From positions 38,215 to 102,214 of the forward strand of contig JAMPEB010000011.1 in NCBI GenBank assembly GCA_023665475.1: DNA of 64,000 nucleotides. Reading direction: 5' to 3'. Source of the DNA: Lachnoclostridium sp. GTDB lineage: Bacteria; Bacillota; Clostridia; Lachnospirales; Lachnospiraceae. The position numbers and the translations under genes are program-made. Positions 9,216-18,883 of this stretch are shown here, in pieces. The stretch's first letter is position 1. Each line of letters begins with the position of its first letter. The notes beneath the pieces were generated by a model. The model had not been told where the DNA came from. It ran no database searches and saw only the letters and a list, made by a program, of their open reading frames with translations.

Positions 9216-9833
9216 TTACCGATTTTGATTCACATGTTCCTTATAATAGTTCCATAAACCATCTATATTGCTGCTTTGTAATAACGGAATTGCCGCAACA
9301 ATATCCTCATCACTCCAATTCCACCACTGCATTTCACATAACCTTCGGGTAACTGTTTCAGAAAACCTTCTCTTTATTATTTTTGCAGGCACTCCGCCAA
9401 CAATAGTGTACGGTTCTAACACACTCTTTGTTACCAGAGCATTTGCGCCAATAATGCAACCGTCTGCTATTGTTACACCGGACATGATTTTGGAATCCGC
9501 CCCAATCCATACATCATTACCGATTTGAACATCTCCTTTAGAAAAGGGATGCCCCGCTATGTATGAAAAAGAATATTGCATCAAAACATTAAACGGATAA
9601 GTAGTGTTCCAATCTACACGGTGTTCTCCCCCTAACATAATTGTAACATTGGGACCAATAGAACAGAACTTTCCCATTATGAGTTTGGTCCATTCATCCT
9701 CTATACGCACAACAGGCTTTCCATAGGAAAAATCTCCAATCTCTATATTTTTCCCGGCATATTGTTCCTGATTCATTTCCGATAAAATTTGCCTGATTGC
9801 CTGAAATTCCTGTATAGGGCTCAAATCAGCCAT
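9216..9833 (-). CDS. CatB/Vat-family O-acetyltransferase (left-handed beta helix)
   Basis: Acetyltransferase of 205 residues, acetyl-CoA dependent. Hexapeptide repeats are plain (GKFCSIGPNVTIMLGG, IGNDVWIGADSKIMSGVTIADGCIIGANALVTKSV), with the typical CatB/Vat insert HRVDWNTTYPF carrying the candidate catalytic histidine and the C-terminal GGVPAKIIKRRFSE. As the last gene of the glycosylation island it probably O-acetylates a flagellin sugar rather than an antibiotic. The ribosome-binding site is GCAGGAGG. Confidence 0.85.
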   Translation of the reverse strand: MADLSPIQEFQAIRQILSEMNQEQYAGKNIEIGDFSYGKPVVRIEDEWTKLIMGKFCSIGPNVTIMLGGEHRVDWNTTYPFNVLMQYSFSYIAGHPFSKGDVQIGNDVWIGADSKIMSGVTIADGCIIGANALVTKSVLEPYTIVGGVPAKIIKRRFSETVTRRLCEMQWWNWSDEDIVAAIPLLQSSNIDGLWNYYKEHVNQNR

Positions 9834-9891
9834 TGGACAACCTCCTGCATATTTTTATTATTTTATAACGGTTTGTAAACCCGTCCGGCAG

Positions 9892-11124
9892 TCATAACTC
9901 TTCCGCCGACGGCATATTTTCCTTCTCGTATTCTTCTATCATAAGTACAAATTCTTCCCACTCATTATCTTGGATAAATCCCTTTTTTCTCAAAGTCTCA
10001 CCTATCACATCCGACATATGCATTCTTTGCGCGGGAATATTATGTAACATAACCACTACTACAGCCGCCATGGAATATCTTTCAGCTACAATCATATCAG
10101 CTATACATTCCGCCGATTCATATGCGAATGCCACTCTCATCAAAGTCCATTTTAGCTTGAGATATTTTTTCTTTAAACATTTATAAATGTCATCCGTAAA
10201 TTTCCCATTCACAAATAAATCTAACCCCATCAGTTTTTCCAAGATACGGATTTCCATTATATAATACATTATCAAAAGTTCTTGATTAAAGTAGATTGCA
10301 TTGCCAATTTCCGTTAAAACACCTTGAATCTTCTCATATTGCCGCTGCTCAAATAACGATTTCAAAGATGCCACTATAGTATCACACAATTGGTATATTT
10401 TTGCACCATTTTGTTTATTCCCATTTTTATAACTATATTCCGTATATAATTCCAAAAATTTTTGCTTGTTTCTATTGTAGGTATCAAAATTAAGCGGGCC
10501 GGAATCGTGAATGCACCAAATATCATCCTGTCTTGCTATCGCCACTTTATATCCCTGTTTTCTAAAATGGATGCTCTGCGCCACATCGTAAAAATGAAAA
10601 CCTTCAATCCGCTCATCCCAATCTTGGTCATACGCGGTTGCCATCAGCATTCCATCAATAAATTCAACCTCCCCAAAGACATCCGAAGGATTATTTCTCT
10701 CCAGCGCAACAGCAACATTCCCCAATTCAGAAAATGTTCCCACCGCATAACATCTGCCAACATCCAGACTTTCCCATGCATCCGCAGTATTGAGAAGATG
10801 TTCTACTCCGACAACACCAAGCATTCCTAATGACGGTTCGCTTTGGAAGCAAGCTAAAATATCATAGATAAAATTCTTGTTGACAATAAATACATCCTGA
10901 TGAAGATATACCTTATACTTTGCATCAGAAGATTTCATAGCTTCATTATAACCGGAAGTCATGCTTTTCGCTTCCTGTACCGCCAAAAGAGTCACTACCC
11001 CTCCGGCAGGCACACTTAACTGCTCTATGTAAAATCTGCATTCATTCATGTAATCCTCGTCATTAGTACAAATAATAAATGCAATCTCGAATGAGGGGCT
11101 GCTTTCGCTTATAGTTTGCTCCAT
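9892..11124 (-). CDS. glycosyltransferase, Glyco_tranf_2_5 type, with helical C-terminus
   Basis: Protein of 410 residues. Residues about 10-240 resemble a GT-A family seen in streptococcal and clostridial glycosylation loci: FIICTNDEDYMNEC, KYKVYLHQDVFIV (nucleotide-sugar/metal-binding part), FIDGMLMATAYDQDWDE and FHFYDVAQSIHFRKQGYKV. The C-terminal 170 residues are helical with no family I recognise. It is a paralogue of the gene at 28952-30022; both share KYKVYLHQD and AKSMT-GY. Its ATG overlaps the TAA of the methyltransferase gene as TAATG. Confidence 0.75.
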   Translation of the reverse strand: MEQTISESSPSFEIAFIICTNDEDYMNECRFYIEQLSVPAGGVVTLLAVQEAKSMTSGYNEAMKSSDAKYKVYLHQDVFIVNKNFIYDILACFQSEPSLGMLGVVGVEHLLNTADAWESLDVGRCYAVGTFSELGNVAVALERNNPSDVFGEVEFIDGMLMATAYDQDWDERIEGFHFYDVAQSIHFRKQGYKVAIARQDDIWCIHDSGPLNFDTYNRNKQKFLELYTEYSYKNGNKQNGAKIYQLCDTIVASLKSLFEQRQYEKIQGVLTEIGNAIYFNQELLIMYYIMEIRILEKLMGLDLFVNGKFTDDIYKCLKKKYLKLKWTLMRVAFAYESAECIADMIVAERYSMAAVVVVMLHNIPAQRMHMSDVIGETLRKKGFIQDNEWEEFVLMIEEYEKENMPSAEEL

Positions 11125-12221
11125 TACACTTTCCTCCCAAAGATAATTCCCCTGCGAAGCTCCGCATTCAAATAAGATTCCATAGAGTCATCTATCCACA
11201 TATAGCCTTTGGAAGTCTCTGTTTCAAAATCATATTTTTCCAGCATATTCCGAATCCATTCCTCATCTTCTTTGCAATGATATGTACAGATAGCACATCT
11301 TATATTTTTGCTCCTTTGCAGTGTCTTGACTGCCCCTTGCAAAGCAGACTTTTCAGCTCCTTCAATATCCATTTTAATAAAATTAATTTCTTCCTGTTCA
11401 AACAAACCATCAATACTTACATGACCCTCTTGATGAACACAGTCTAAGAAACCACAAACAATCTGTATCTTCTCCTTCTCTTCACGAAAAGTCTGTTCCA
11501 GCGCCTCAATCCATTCCTTGTCCGACTCCACCAGATATACTTGCTTTGCTCTGTCGATAACATCCAATGCAAAAATTCCTTCTGCAGCGCCTGCGTCCAC
11601 TACCACATCGCCTTCCTCCACCGCCCCTATAGCAGTACCCGCATAGCAGTGAGGAGAGCGCACATCCTGTTCCCTCGCAATGGAACAATAGTAATTTGCA
11701 ATTCTCTGTTCATCCCAGTTTCTGGGGAAAAACAACTTCTTTCCTTTATGAGGCACATAGCGCATTTGACTGTCCTCATCCAGAACAATTTCTACCGGCA
11801 AAGCATCATATTCCCTTGAAAAAGCATAATTAAACACCTCTATTTTTTGTTCTTTTTCTATATAATCTATAATCTCCCTAATCTCCGGATCGTCCATTCT
11901 GTCCCGATACTTGTACCGCCAATATTCACTATTGGCCAAAATATATATCATTGGTGATATCATATCCACACAGAGAATCAAAGCATCCATCCACAATAAT
12001 ATCCGGCTTTGGTTCCACTCTATATCCGCAATTCCTTCGCACAATGTCTGAAAACTTTCCGTCACTTCAGAATACCGCTCCTTAGTGAAAGTACATTTGT
12101 TTGCCTTTATCTCCATAGCCACACACTGCTTGATATCCGCAATAGGAATATTTTCTACAGATAATCTGCCGTCTAAAATGGCTGCTTTCAGTTTCAATAA
12201 TAATTCTTTCGTATGGTTCAT
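11124..12221 (-). CDS. FkbM-family SAM-dependent methyltransferase
   Basis: Protein of 365 residues with a C-terminal FkbM methyltransferase domain (about 200-340): SAM-binding VVVDAGAAEGIFALDV, VYLVESDKEWIEAL, and the family signature FIKMDIEGAEKSAL. FkbM enzymes O-methylate hydroxyls, often on sugars of surface glycans. The first 190 residues are a helical domain of unknown role. Start ATG has GGGAGG upstream; the stop overlaps the next ATG (TAATG). Likely methylates a flagellin glycan. Confidence 0.85.
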   Translation of the reverse strand: MNHTKELLLKLKAAILDGRLSVENIPIADIKQCVAMEIKANKCTFTKERYSEVTESFQTLCEGIADIEWNQSRILLWMDALILCVDMISPMIYILANSEYWRYKYRDRMDDPEIREIIDYIEKEQKIEVFNYAFSREYDALPVEIVLDEDSQMRYVPHKGKKLFFPRNWDEQRIANYYCSIAREQDVRSPHCYAGTAIGAVEEGDVVVDAGAAEGIFALDVIDRAKQVYLVESDKEWIEALEQTFREEKEKIQIVCGFLDCVHQEGHVSIDGLFEQEEINFIKMDIEGAEKSALQGAVKTLQRSKNIRCAICTYHCKEDEEWIRNMLEKYDFETETSKGYMWIDDSMESYLNAELRRGIIFGRKV

Positions 12222-12254
12222 TTTATTCCTCCCATTAAATGGTATATTGCAATG

Positions 12255-13991
12255 TTAAAAGCTGTCTTCCTCAATCCACCCTAATATCGCTTTAGCCCGG
12301 GCTTCCCATGTGTGCTGCTCCAGAGCTTTTTGATAAGCGCATTCCGCCATCTGCGCCCTTTTCTCTTCATCTGCCAACAATTCCTTTATTCGTCCGGGCA
12401 GCTCCTCCAAGTGTCCCAAATCAAACATCAGAAGCTCCCTGTCATTCTCGAAATTTTTCTCCAGATAAGTAGTGCTGTCCGTGACCACCACCGACTTTTG
12501 CAGCATGGCATTGGCAATCCGCTCCGTAAATCCGTCCTTATGCCATGTCATAAGATTGAATGACAGTTTTGCTTTTGCGTAGACTTCCAAAGCATCCTCA
12601 CCAGTCACCGCCTCATGCCAGAGAAGCAGCGGATGCCCCCACATGGGACTTTGCTTCCATGTGTCGCCAAAAACATGAACAGAAACTCCTTCCTTCAACA
12701 AAAGTTTGATTGCTTTATTCCGATAATGGTAAGATAAACAATAAATCACCCACCGCTCCCGATACATAAGCTGCTTAAATTCTTCTTTATCGCAGGAAAT
12801 CCCATAATCCTCCAAGGTTCTTTGTAAGGCTTCCTCAGGAGTCATCCTCAAATTCCTGCGCATATACAAAATATATCTGTTCAGCAAATAAGCCCTCTTC
12901 TTGTCCATATTTCGGACTATCTGCAAATCTCTTAACGGACCATCATAATAACTTCCGAGAAAAACAAGACCGTATTCCGGAGTGTCTTTTTCTCCGTGAG
13001 TATCTTTTCCTCCCGGCGGAAGAAACCTTGCTGCATGCCCATAGTAGTTTTCAATAAATTTCTTATAATTTCCGTCCGGCGTCAGCACACAAAAATTTCG
13101 AGGCACCCTCTGCAAATGTTCCAGCATCCGAATCGGATGGTCGAACACAAACTGATACTTGGGAGCTTTTATATCATCATGCGCAAATCTGCCGTCCTGC
13201 CACTTCAAGGAAAACATATCCGTCTGCATTCCGATAACAGCCTTATATCTTCTCTTCATATAGGCAGCCAATGCCTCTATGGGCAGTTCGGAAACATCAA
13301 AATATTCCACCTTCTGCCCCGATTTTTCCAAAGCATCTCCCATATATTGCGCAAACACATCCAAAATATTATAACATAAATCGCTTCCGCGATAAATTAG
13401 AATGGGCTGTGTACAATCGTAAATATAATAAAAATCATCCGAATTTGAAATCATTCCCTCCAGATATGCGGTGATGCCTTCTCCTCCTGTCTCCACGACT
13501 CCGAGCACTGCATCCTCAAAGCAGCCCAGCTCCAGCAGCTCCGTTTTATATCTGCCTATCATATAACAGTCCGCCTTTAATTCCGCATCTTGCCCGTTTT
13601 CTATACCCTCCTGCGTTGCAAGAGAGCTTTTCTCTTCTATTTCTTCACTCAGGCAGACCCACTCCTGTCCCATAGGCGCAGGCTTCTGCACGCTTTCAAT
13701 ATTGGGATATTCTATTCCTAACTCCGCCAATATATCAGTGCTATCATCTATTCCCATCTGTAAAACCGTATATTCTCTGGCAATCCGAACCAGCAGCTCA
13801 TATCCCAGCTTTGCACTCAGCCGATAATTGACGCCTCCCACATATCGCAGGGCTTCTTTCAAAACCCATATATTCCCCTGCACTAAAGTTTCATCCAACA
13901 GTATATCCTGAAAGGAAAGCTCCCTTAAACCGTTTCCTTCCAGCAGACAAATCGCTCCTATTGTACTTTTCTTTTCATCCATATACGCCAT
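12255..13991 (-). CDS. CgeB-like glycosyltransferase (GT-B) with N-terminal extension
   Basis: Protein of 578 residues. The C-terminal half has the CgeB/glycosyltransferase 4-like pattern: KLSFNLMTWHKDGFTERIANAM followed by VVTDSTTYLEKNF, then a closing helix LADEEKRAQMAECAYQKALEQHTW. The middle part (FDHPIRMLEHLQ, VLTPDGNYKKF) matches the DUF3880-type N-terminal domain that goes with it. Residues 1-90 (ILKEALRYVGGVNYRLSAKLGYELL-like) resemble the end of a GT2 domain and may be a remnant. Acceptor and donor are unknown. Confidence 0.75.
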   Translation of the reverse strand: MAYMDEKKSTIGAICLLEGNGLRELSFQDILLDETLVQGNIWVLKEALRYVGGVNYRLSAKLGYELLVRIAREYTVLQMGIDDSTDILAELGIEYPNIESVQKPAPMGQEWVCLSEEIEEKSSLATQEGIENGQDAELKADCYMIGRYKTELLELGCFEDAVLGVVETGGEGITAYLEGMISNSDDFYYIYDCTQPILIYRGSDLCYNILDVFAQYMGDALEKSGQKVEYFDVSELPIEALAAYMKRRYKAVIGMQTDMFSLKWQDGRFAHDDIKAPKYQFVFDHPIRMLEHLQRVPRNFCVLTPDGNYKKFIENYYGHAARFLPPGGKDTHGEKDTPEYGLVFLGSYYDGPLRDLQIVRNMDKKRAYLLNRYILYMRRNLRMTPEEALQRTLEDYGISCDKEEFKQLMYRERWVIYCLSYHYRNKAIKLLLKEGVSVHVFGDTWKQSPMWGHPLLLWHEAVTGEDALEVYAKAKLSFNLMTWHKDGFTERIANAMLQKSVVVTDSTTYLEKNFENDRELLMFDLGHLEELPGRIKELLADEEKRAQMAECAYQKALEQHTWEARAKAILGWIEEDSF

Positions 13992-14013
13992 ATAGGTACC
14001 TACATTTTATCAT

Positions 14014-14991
14014 TTAAACTCTCACCTTGATATTCTTGTCCACATACTCATTCTCTTCCGCATATTTGATAATACTTTCCCATTTACTTTCTTCCACATT
14101 CCGATGCACCCAATATACTTTGGCATGGTCTCCATACTCCGCCTTATTGCATTGCCATGTAGTCTTCATCATATTCTGTTTCGCTTCCTCATCAAAATAT
14201 AAGGAAAACATCTCCTGTGTCGCTTCATAAAACGGAACGCCCATGGAATAAAAAAAACTTTTGAAAATCTGGGAATAATCGGCATCATACTCTATCTTAA
14301 TAATCCTTAAACCACTCTGTTTCTCCAAATAGGCAAGACTCTTTTTGGAGTGCAGGAAAATATGCCTTGGCGCATCAATCTGAAACCAATGCGCACCGAA
14401 CATATCAAATGCAATATTGGGGAAAATAGGGATATCCATGGCAAGCACAGCCCCCGGTTTTAAAAGTTTGGAGGCGCTCCGCAAAACCTCTAATGGGTCC
14501 GCCATATGCTCAAATACATCCCTCATCCTGACCTCATCATAGGCAACATCCCCTTCCATTTCATGAATGGAACACTTTTTAATCCGTACCCTGTCTCCAT
14601 AGTGCATATCTCTTTCCAAAAAGGGGTCGCACCCATACAGATTTCCCCAGCCTGCCAAGGCTTTACGAAAAAGCCATACACCACTTCCACAACCTACATC
14701 CAAAATTTTATCTTCCCTCTTTACAGGCGTTTCATATTTTATATTTGGATATTCTTCCTGTGCAAAGCTATAATAATCTTTTCCATAATACTTTCCGAGA
14801 TCTTCCGGTATTTCGGCAATCTGCAGACATCCGCATCCACCACACACAAAATACTCAAATTCGTCTCCTGCGTTCTGCATCATCTCTCTTACCAGATAAG
14901 AGTCAAACATTCCTTCTGCCTTGCACAATCTGCACTTATGACTTCTCTGCCCCAGCTTTCGTTCTGTTGTATCCTTTACTAATTCCCTCAC
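14014..14991 (-). CDS. class I SAM methyltransferase with N-terminal zinc-ribbon
   Basis: About 325 residues. A four-cysteine zinc-ribbon-like segment (CRLCKAEG and CGGCGC) is followed by a SAM domain with ILDVGCGSGVWLF, DVFEHMADPLEVLR and LKPGAVLAMDIP. This zinc-ribbon plus methyltransferase-type domain order is common among sugar methyltransferases of O-antigen and S-layer loci. GTG at 14991 has GGGAGG five bases upstream and is preferred over the GTG at 15009, which would place the Shine-Dalgarno inside the gene. Confidence 0.85.
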   Translation of the reverse strand: MRELVKDTTERKLGQRSHKCRLCKAEGMFDSYLVREMMQNAGDEFEYFVCGGCGCLQIAEIPEDLGKYYGKDYYSFAQEEYPNIKYETPVKREDKILDVGCGSGVWLFRKALAGWGNLYGCDPFLERDMHYGDRVRIKKCSIHEMEGDVAYDEVRMRDVFEHMADPLEVLRSASKLLKPGAVLAMDIPIFPNIAFDMFGAHWFQIDAPRHIFLHSKKSLAYLEKQSGLRIIKIEYDADYSQIFKSFFYSMGVPFYEATQEMFSLYFDEEAKQNMMKTTWQCNKAEYGDHAKVYWVHRNVEESKWESIIKYAEENEYVDKNIKVRV

Positions 14992-15033
14992 TGTTACCTC
15001 CCTGTCCACCCTGTAAATCTTAATCCTTTCCCT

Positions 15034-15843
15034 TTACACATTCCCCTTAAGACACAGCATGAGCAATTTCTTGACCTCCTCTAATGCGCCTCTCTGCTGT
15101 GCTCTCTGGAACAAATCATTCACTACAAAATCAAATACGCCCTCTGCAAGCATCTGTTCCTTGTATCTTCCTATCATTTTGCATCTGCTCTCATAATACG
15201 CACTGCCGCCGGAAGAAACACCGTCCGGTGAATCATAGGAATCTACCAAGGGTTCGTCCACATATCCTATATCATACTTTAAAGAAAACCGAAGCGCAAA
15301 ATCCCAATCCTCCAAGGCTCTTAAATCGGTGTCAAAACTTCCCGCTTCCAGAAAACATTCCTTCCTCATCAGCATGGTAGGCGCGCCTATGGAATTGCGC
15401 TGTGCAAGCCACGGAAAAAGTTTCCCTTCCAGACTGCCACGCCAAGCGGCATTGGGCACCACAATCTCCTGTCCGTCCATATATTTTTTGTAGGCGCAAT
15501 AAATCATGGCATACTCCGGATGTTCCTGCCAATATGCCATCTGCTTTTCCAATTTTTCCGATTTCCAGATATCATCACTGTCCTGAAAAGCGATTAGCGG
15601 AGCATCCGCCTGCCTGACTCCTTCATTGCGGGCTGCGGATGCCCCTCCGTTCACTGCCTGTCTTATGTATCGGATACGCTCATCCGCTATGGCTTCCACC
15701 ACCGCCTGCGTATCATCCGTAGAGGCATCGTCTACTACAAGCAACTCAAAGTTCTCATAGCTTTGCCGTAAAATGCCCTCTATGGATTTTTTCAGCTTGG
15801 CGCTCCTGTTATAGGTCGGAATAATAATGCTGACTTTGTCCAT
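15034..15843 (-). CDS. family 2 glycosyltransferase
   Basis: GT2 of 269 residues with the classic start VSIIIPTYNRSAKLKKSIEGIL, nucleotide site VVDDASTDDTQAVVE, NGGASAARNEG, and DXD equivalent FQDSDDIWKSEKLE, then ALEDWDFALRF. The start follows one base after the stop of the amidotransferase gene, so it belongs to the same transcript. Sugar specificity cannot be told. Confidence 0.9.
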   Translation of the reverse strand: MDKVSIIIPTYNRSAKLKKSIEGILRQSYENFELLVVDDASTDDTQAVVEAIADERIRYIRQAVNGGASAARNEGVRQADAPLIAFQDSDDIWKSEKLEKQMAYWQEHPEYAMIYCAYKKYMDGQEIVVPNAAWRGSLEGKLFPWLAQRNSIGAPTMLMRKECFLEAGSFDTDLRALEDWDFALRFSLKYDIGYVDEPLVDSYDSPDGVSSGGSAYYESRCKMIGRYKEQMLAEGVFDFVVNDLFQRAQQRGALEEVKKLLMLCLKGNV

Positions 15844-15844
15844 T

Positions 15845-16960
15845 TTATTCTTCCCATAAGGGATGCTTCAACACCCACTTTCCCTGTAAATCTTTTTCAA
15901 ACAGTTCCGTATTATACCATTTGTCTACGATTTCCCAAAACTCCGTTTCCGTATACCCACAGAACTCACAAAAATCTCTTACACTCAACGAATCCAACGC
16001 ATGATCGTGCTCTTTCACAAGGCGGATTGCCTCTTCCCGGGGCAGAATGCCATATCTGACAAATCTTGCCGCATAGTCCGTGGCAAACTGATGCCCGAAT
16101 TTGGGATACTTCATCCACGAATGCACCAGATATGCCCGGCTGTCTACCTGATCAAAATCCTCAATATGATGTGTCCTCCTCCACTCATGGGTTAAATCAT
16201 GGAAACCGTGCTTTTTTGCAAATTCATAATTGGCAAAACTATTCCATGGCGTAAAATACGAAATATAAATCGGATCCAATTTGTCCAATTCTTCTTTTTT
16301 GGGTGCACAGGTAAGAGATAAATCTTTCTTGCTTACCCCTGCGCGCTCTATCAATTCTGCTTCATCAATATCTATTGCCACACCGTTATTGATTTGGTTC
16401 TTTGCCGAATAAGTTTCATTGGCGTCTACGCCGCCATACTCATAACTCACATTCTCACCGTATACCAGAAGAGGTGTGTTAAACTTTAATGCCATAATCA
16501 GCGGGTAAGTATAAATCAGGCGGTCAATATACCAAGTCGGTTTACCATACTTTTCAAACATATAACGCATCAATTTCTTCTGTGCCTTTATGTCCGGCTT
16601 TATGCTGATAATATTGCACCCGAATTCCTCAGAAATATTCTTAAGATTATGTTTTCCGGCTTCTGTCATGGGAAAGTTATCTTCCACAGAAAACAATATA
16701 GGATTCATGTGCATGACATTCTTCATCAAATGTACCTGATAATGGGAATCCTTTCCACCGGATACCGCTATTGCACAGTCATACCCGTCTCCGTTCATGC
16801 CACGATACTTATCGCATAATTTTTCAAATTCCTTCCACCTTGCGTCCCAGTCTACTGTTTTTCTCTTTTCAAAGGTCTGACAGGCAGAGCATATTCCGTC
16901 CTCATTAAAGGTAATTCCCGGTCTCGTATCCGGCATAACACATTTTTTACAATATTGCAT
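15845..16960 (-). CDS. N-acetyl sugar amidotransferase (PtmG/PseA/WbpG-like)
   Basis: ATP-pyrophosphatase enzyme of 371 residues that converts an N-acetyl group on a sugar to acetamidino. It has the N-terminal zinc-like cysteines KKCVMPDTRPG...CSACQ, the PP-loop AVSGGKDSHYQ near residue 65, YGENVSYEYGG, and the late CEFCGY. WbpG-type enzymes use the HisH/HisF-like partners WbpH and WbpI for ammonia; no such partners are in the window, as for Campylobacter PseA and PtmG. Lying beside legF and the leg genes, it probably makes an acetamidino-legionaminic acid, with PtmG the nearest analogue. It is directly preceded by a perfect consensus promoter. Confidence 0.85.
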   Translation of the reverse strand: MQYCKKCVMPDTRPGITFNEDGICSACQTFEKRKTVDWDARWKEFEKLCDKYRGMNGDGYDCAIAVSGGKDSHYQVHLMKNVMHMNPILFSVEDNFPMTEAGKHNLKNISEEFGCNIISIKPDIKAQKKLMRYMFEKYGKPTWYIDRLIYTYPLIMALKFNTPLLVYGENVSYEYGGVDANETYSAKNQINNGVAIDIDEAELIERAGVSKKDLSLTCAPKKEELDKLDPIYISYFTPWNSFANYEFAKKHGFHDLTHEWRRTHHIEDFDQVDSRAYLVHSWMKYPKFGHQFATDYAARFVRYGILPREEAIRLVKEHDHALDSLSVRDFCEFCGYTETEFWEIVDKWYNTELFEKDLQGKWVLKHPLWEE

Positions 16961-17014
16961 CTTTGGTTACTCCTTTCTCATCTGGTTTTTACACACAAAA
17001 CATTTGCTTTTTTC

Positions 17015-17043
17015 ATTATAAAACCGCTCAATATTCATGTCAA
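17015..17043 (-). promoter_or_regulatory. perfect consensus sigma-70-type promoter
   Basis: Minus strand TTGACA, 17 bases, TATAAT. Predicted start near 17008, about 48 bases before the amidotransferase ATG, which has GAAAGGAG. It would drive the amidotransferase and the glycosyltransferase/methyltransferase genes down to 9.2 kb, separately from the leg genes upstream. Confidence 0.85.
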
Positions 17044-17060
17044 CATTTAACTCTTTACCT

Positions 17061-18086
17061 TCACTCGGTGCGGTAAACATCTTTTATTTTTTCCAATTCT
17101 TCTGTCTGAATATGATCTGCTTCCAATAATTCCAACCAAATCATCATCGCTTCATCATTAATAACAGAAGGGTTTTCTTTATAATTGGGAAACAACTCTA
17201 AAATGACTTTTTTCATGCTGTCCATAATATCCGGTATGTAATCAAACCGCATAAAAATAATATGCCAAGTATTACAGAAAAATCTCTCCAAAAAGCCCTT
17301 CTCTATTTCATCATGATATATCTCAAAAGCACCGCGCTTCTTATAATCTTCTACCAGCATTGTTTCAATAGTCAGTCGATCCGTAATGTGGTGGGTTCCG
17401 TTTATGGTAGCGATGGTCGAAGTTTGATTGAAAAAATAGTGGTATAACACCACATCTACAATATAAAGATTTTTCACATACAAAGCAACCACTCCTAAAA
17501 AATGATTGTCCTCATAGGCCAAATGCTCCGGAAACCAAATTTCTTTTTCCTTCAACATGGAATTCTTGTATAGCCCGGACCACAAACCGCCATAAAAACC
17601 ACAATTTCCGGTTTCTTCCGCTACCCCGTAACAGAGCCCGTTTTGGGCGGTAAAATGATATTCTTTATCATGACGGTTCTCTCTGGATATGGAGCATTCT
17701 TCCCCCTCATATTCCCTTATATACTTACCGTTTACCAGATCATATTTTCCTGTACTCATTTTTTCATACAAAAGTTCATACATATCGGGTTCAATCCAAT
17801 CGTCCGAATCCACAAAACCGACATATTCCCCTGTCGCATACTGCAGACCCAGATTTCGTGCCCCCCCTTGCCGTAAATTTTCATCATAGGTGATCACCAT
17901 AATATTTTCGGGAAATCTCTTTTCCCACTGATACAGCTTTTCAAGGGTTCCGTCCGTGGAAGCGTCATTGACTACAATAATTTCCAGCATATCCAGACCT
18001 ATCGTTTGAGTAACCACACTTTCCAAGCATCTGTCAATATACTGTTCTACATTATAGCAGGGAATAATCACCGATATTTTATCCAT
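17061..18086 (-). CDS. family 2 glycosyltransferase
   Basis: GT2 of about 341 residues with ISVIIPCYNVEQYIDRCLESV, VVNDASTDGTLEKL, GGARNLGLQYATGEYVGFVDSDDWIEPDMY (DSDD being the metal/donor site) and a helical C-terminal region. The ATG at 18086 overlaps the legF TAA as TAATG; an ATG two codons earlier (18092) is an alternative. Coupling to legF suggests the two proteins are made together. Confidence 0.9.
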   Translation of the reverse strand: MDKISVIIPCYNVEQYIDRCLESVVTQTIGLDMLEIIVVNDASTDGTLEKLYQWEKRFPENIMVITYDENLRQGGARNLGLQYATGEYVGFVDSDDWIEPDMYELLYEKMSTGKYDLVNGKYIREYEGEECSISRENRHDKEYHFTAQNGLCYGVAEETGNCGFYGGLWSGLYKNSMLKEKEIWFPEHLAYEDNHFLGVVALYVKNLYIVDVVLYHYFFNQTSTIATINGTHHITDRLTIETMLVEDYKKRGAFEIYHDEIEKGFLERFFCNTWHIIFMRFDYIPDIMDSMKKVILELFPNYKENPSVINDEAMMIWLELLEADHIQTEELEKIKDVYRTE

Positions 18087-18859
18087 TAACATGTCTCTCC
18101 CAATCTTTTTCTGTTTTCACTGACTTCCCGCAATTCCGTATCCCGCTTGATATAGTGCGCTTCCAGCAGTCCCATCAGTTCATAATCATCTTCACTGTCA
18201 ATATCCAACACGGCTCTGTCCTCCATTGTCCAGATGACAGCCTTGCGCTCCTGATTCCTTCCCGACAACAGATATTCTCTTTCATAAGCATAAATGGAAG
18301 CATTCATATCAAAACAGACCGGCGTCTGCTGTCTTGCCACGAAATTGCTGGAAATCACCGTATTGAAAAATCCGTCTTCTTTTTCGCAAACCATGTTAAA
18401 ATACGGAGAGCGTCTGGACCGGGTCACACTGAACGCAATATCCGCACCCGGTCTTTGCAAAAGCGCGTCCAAAGTCCCCTTAACATCCTTTATGGTTCGC
18501 AGCGGCGAGGTGAGGTCTAGGTCCAAAACCGCACCATAAGTGATATTTTCTTTTTCTTCCATCCGCTGCAGGGTATCTCTGATTACACTGATTTTGGCAA
18601 CCCTGTCTCCCGCCAGTTCCTCTTTTCTGACAATATGTGTATAGGCAATTCCCGATTGGTTCATCTGTTCCACCAGCGCTTCGCTGTCTGTGTTAATCGC
18701 TAATTGAATGCTGTCATATTCACTGCCGTATTTTTTTGTAAAAAGCTGATATGCCGACAATGTGTAATAAACCAAAGGATAACCGCAGAACATTCTTGTA
18801 TTTTTACTTTTCACTCCCTTGGAGCCTGCCCTTGCGCAGATTGTAACCAATATATTCAT
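18086..18859 (-). CDS. legF: CMP-legionaminate (acylneuraminate) cytidylyltransferase
   Basis: Protein of 257 residues that activates a nonulosonic acid with CTP to the CMP-sugar. N-terminal ICARAGSKGVKSKNTRMFCGYPLV is the NeuA/LegF/PseF nucleotide signature; DLDLTSPLRTIKDV and SVTRSRRSPYFNM are the substrate regions. The surrounding leg genes point to legionaminic acid rather than Neu5Ac or pseudaminic acid: PtmE and LegB/C/H/G/I are all present. Confidence 0.85.
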   Translation of the reverse strand: MNILVTICARAGSKGVKSKNTRMFCGYPLVYYTLSAYQLFTKKYGSEYDSIQLAINTDSEALVEQMNQSGIAYTHIVRKEELAGDRVAKISVIRDTLQRMEEKENITYGAVLDLDLTSPLRTIKDVKGTLDALLQRPGADIAFSVTRSRRSPYFNMVCEKEDGFFNTVISSNFVARQQTPVCFDMNASIYAYEREYLLSGRNQERKAVIWTMEDRAVLDIDSEDDYELMGLLEAHYIKRDTELREVSENRKRLGETC

Positions 18860-18883
18860 ATCTATACCCTCTCTTCTATTGCC

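Noticed and set aside
9216..9833. The beta-helix acetyltransferase as a chloramphenicol or streptogramin resistance gene
   Set aside because: The family overlaps with resistance enzymes, but its place at the end of a glycosylation island favours glycan O-acetylation.
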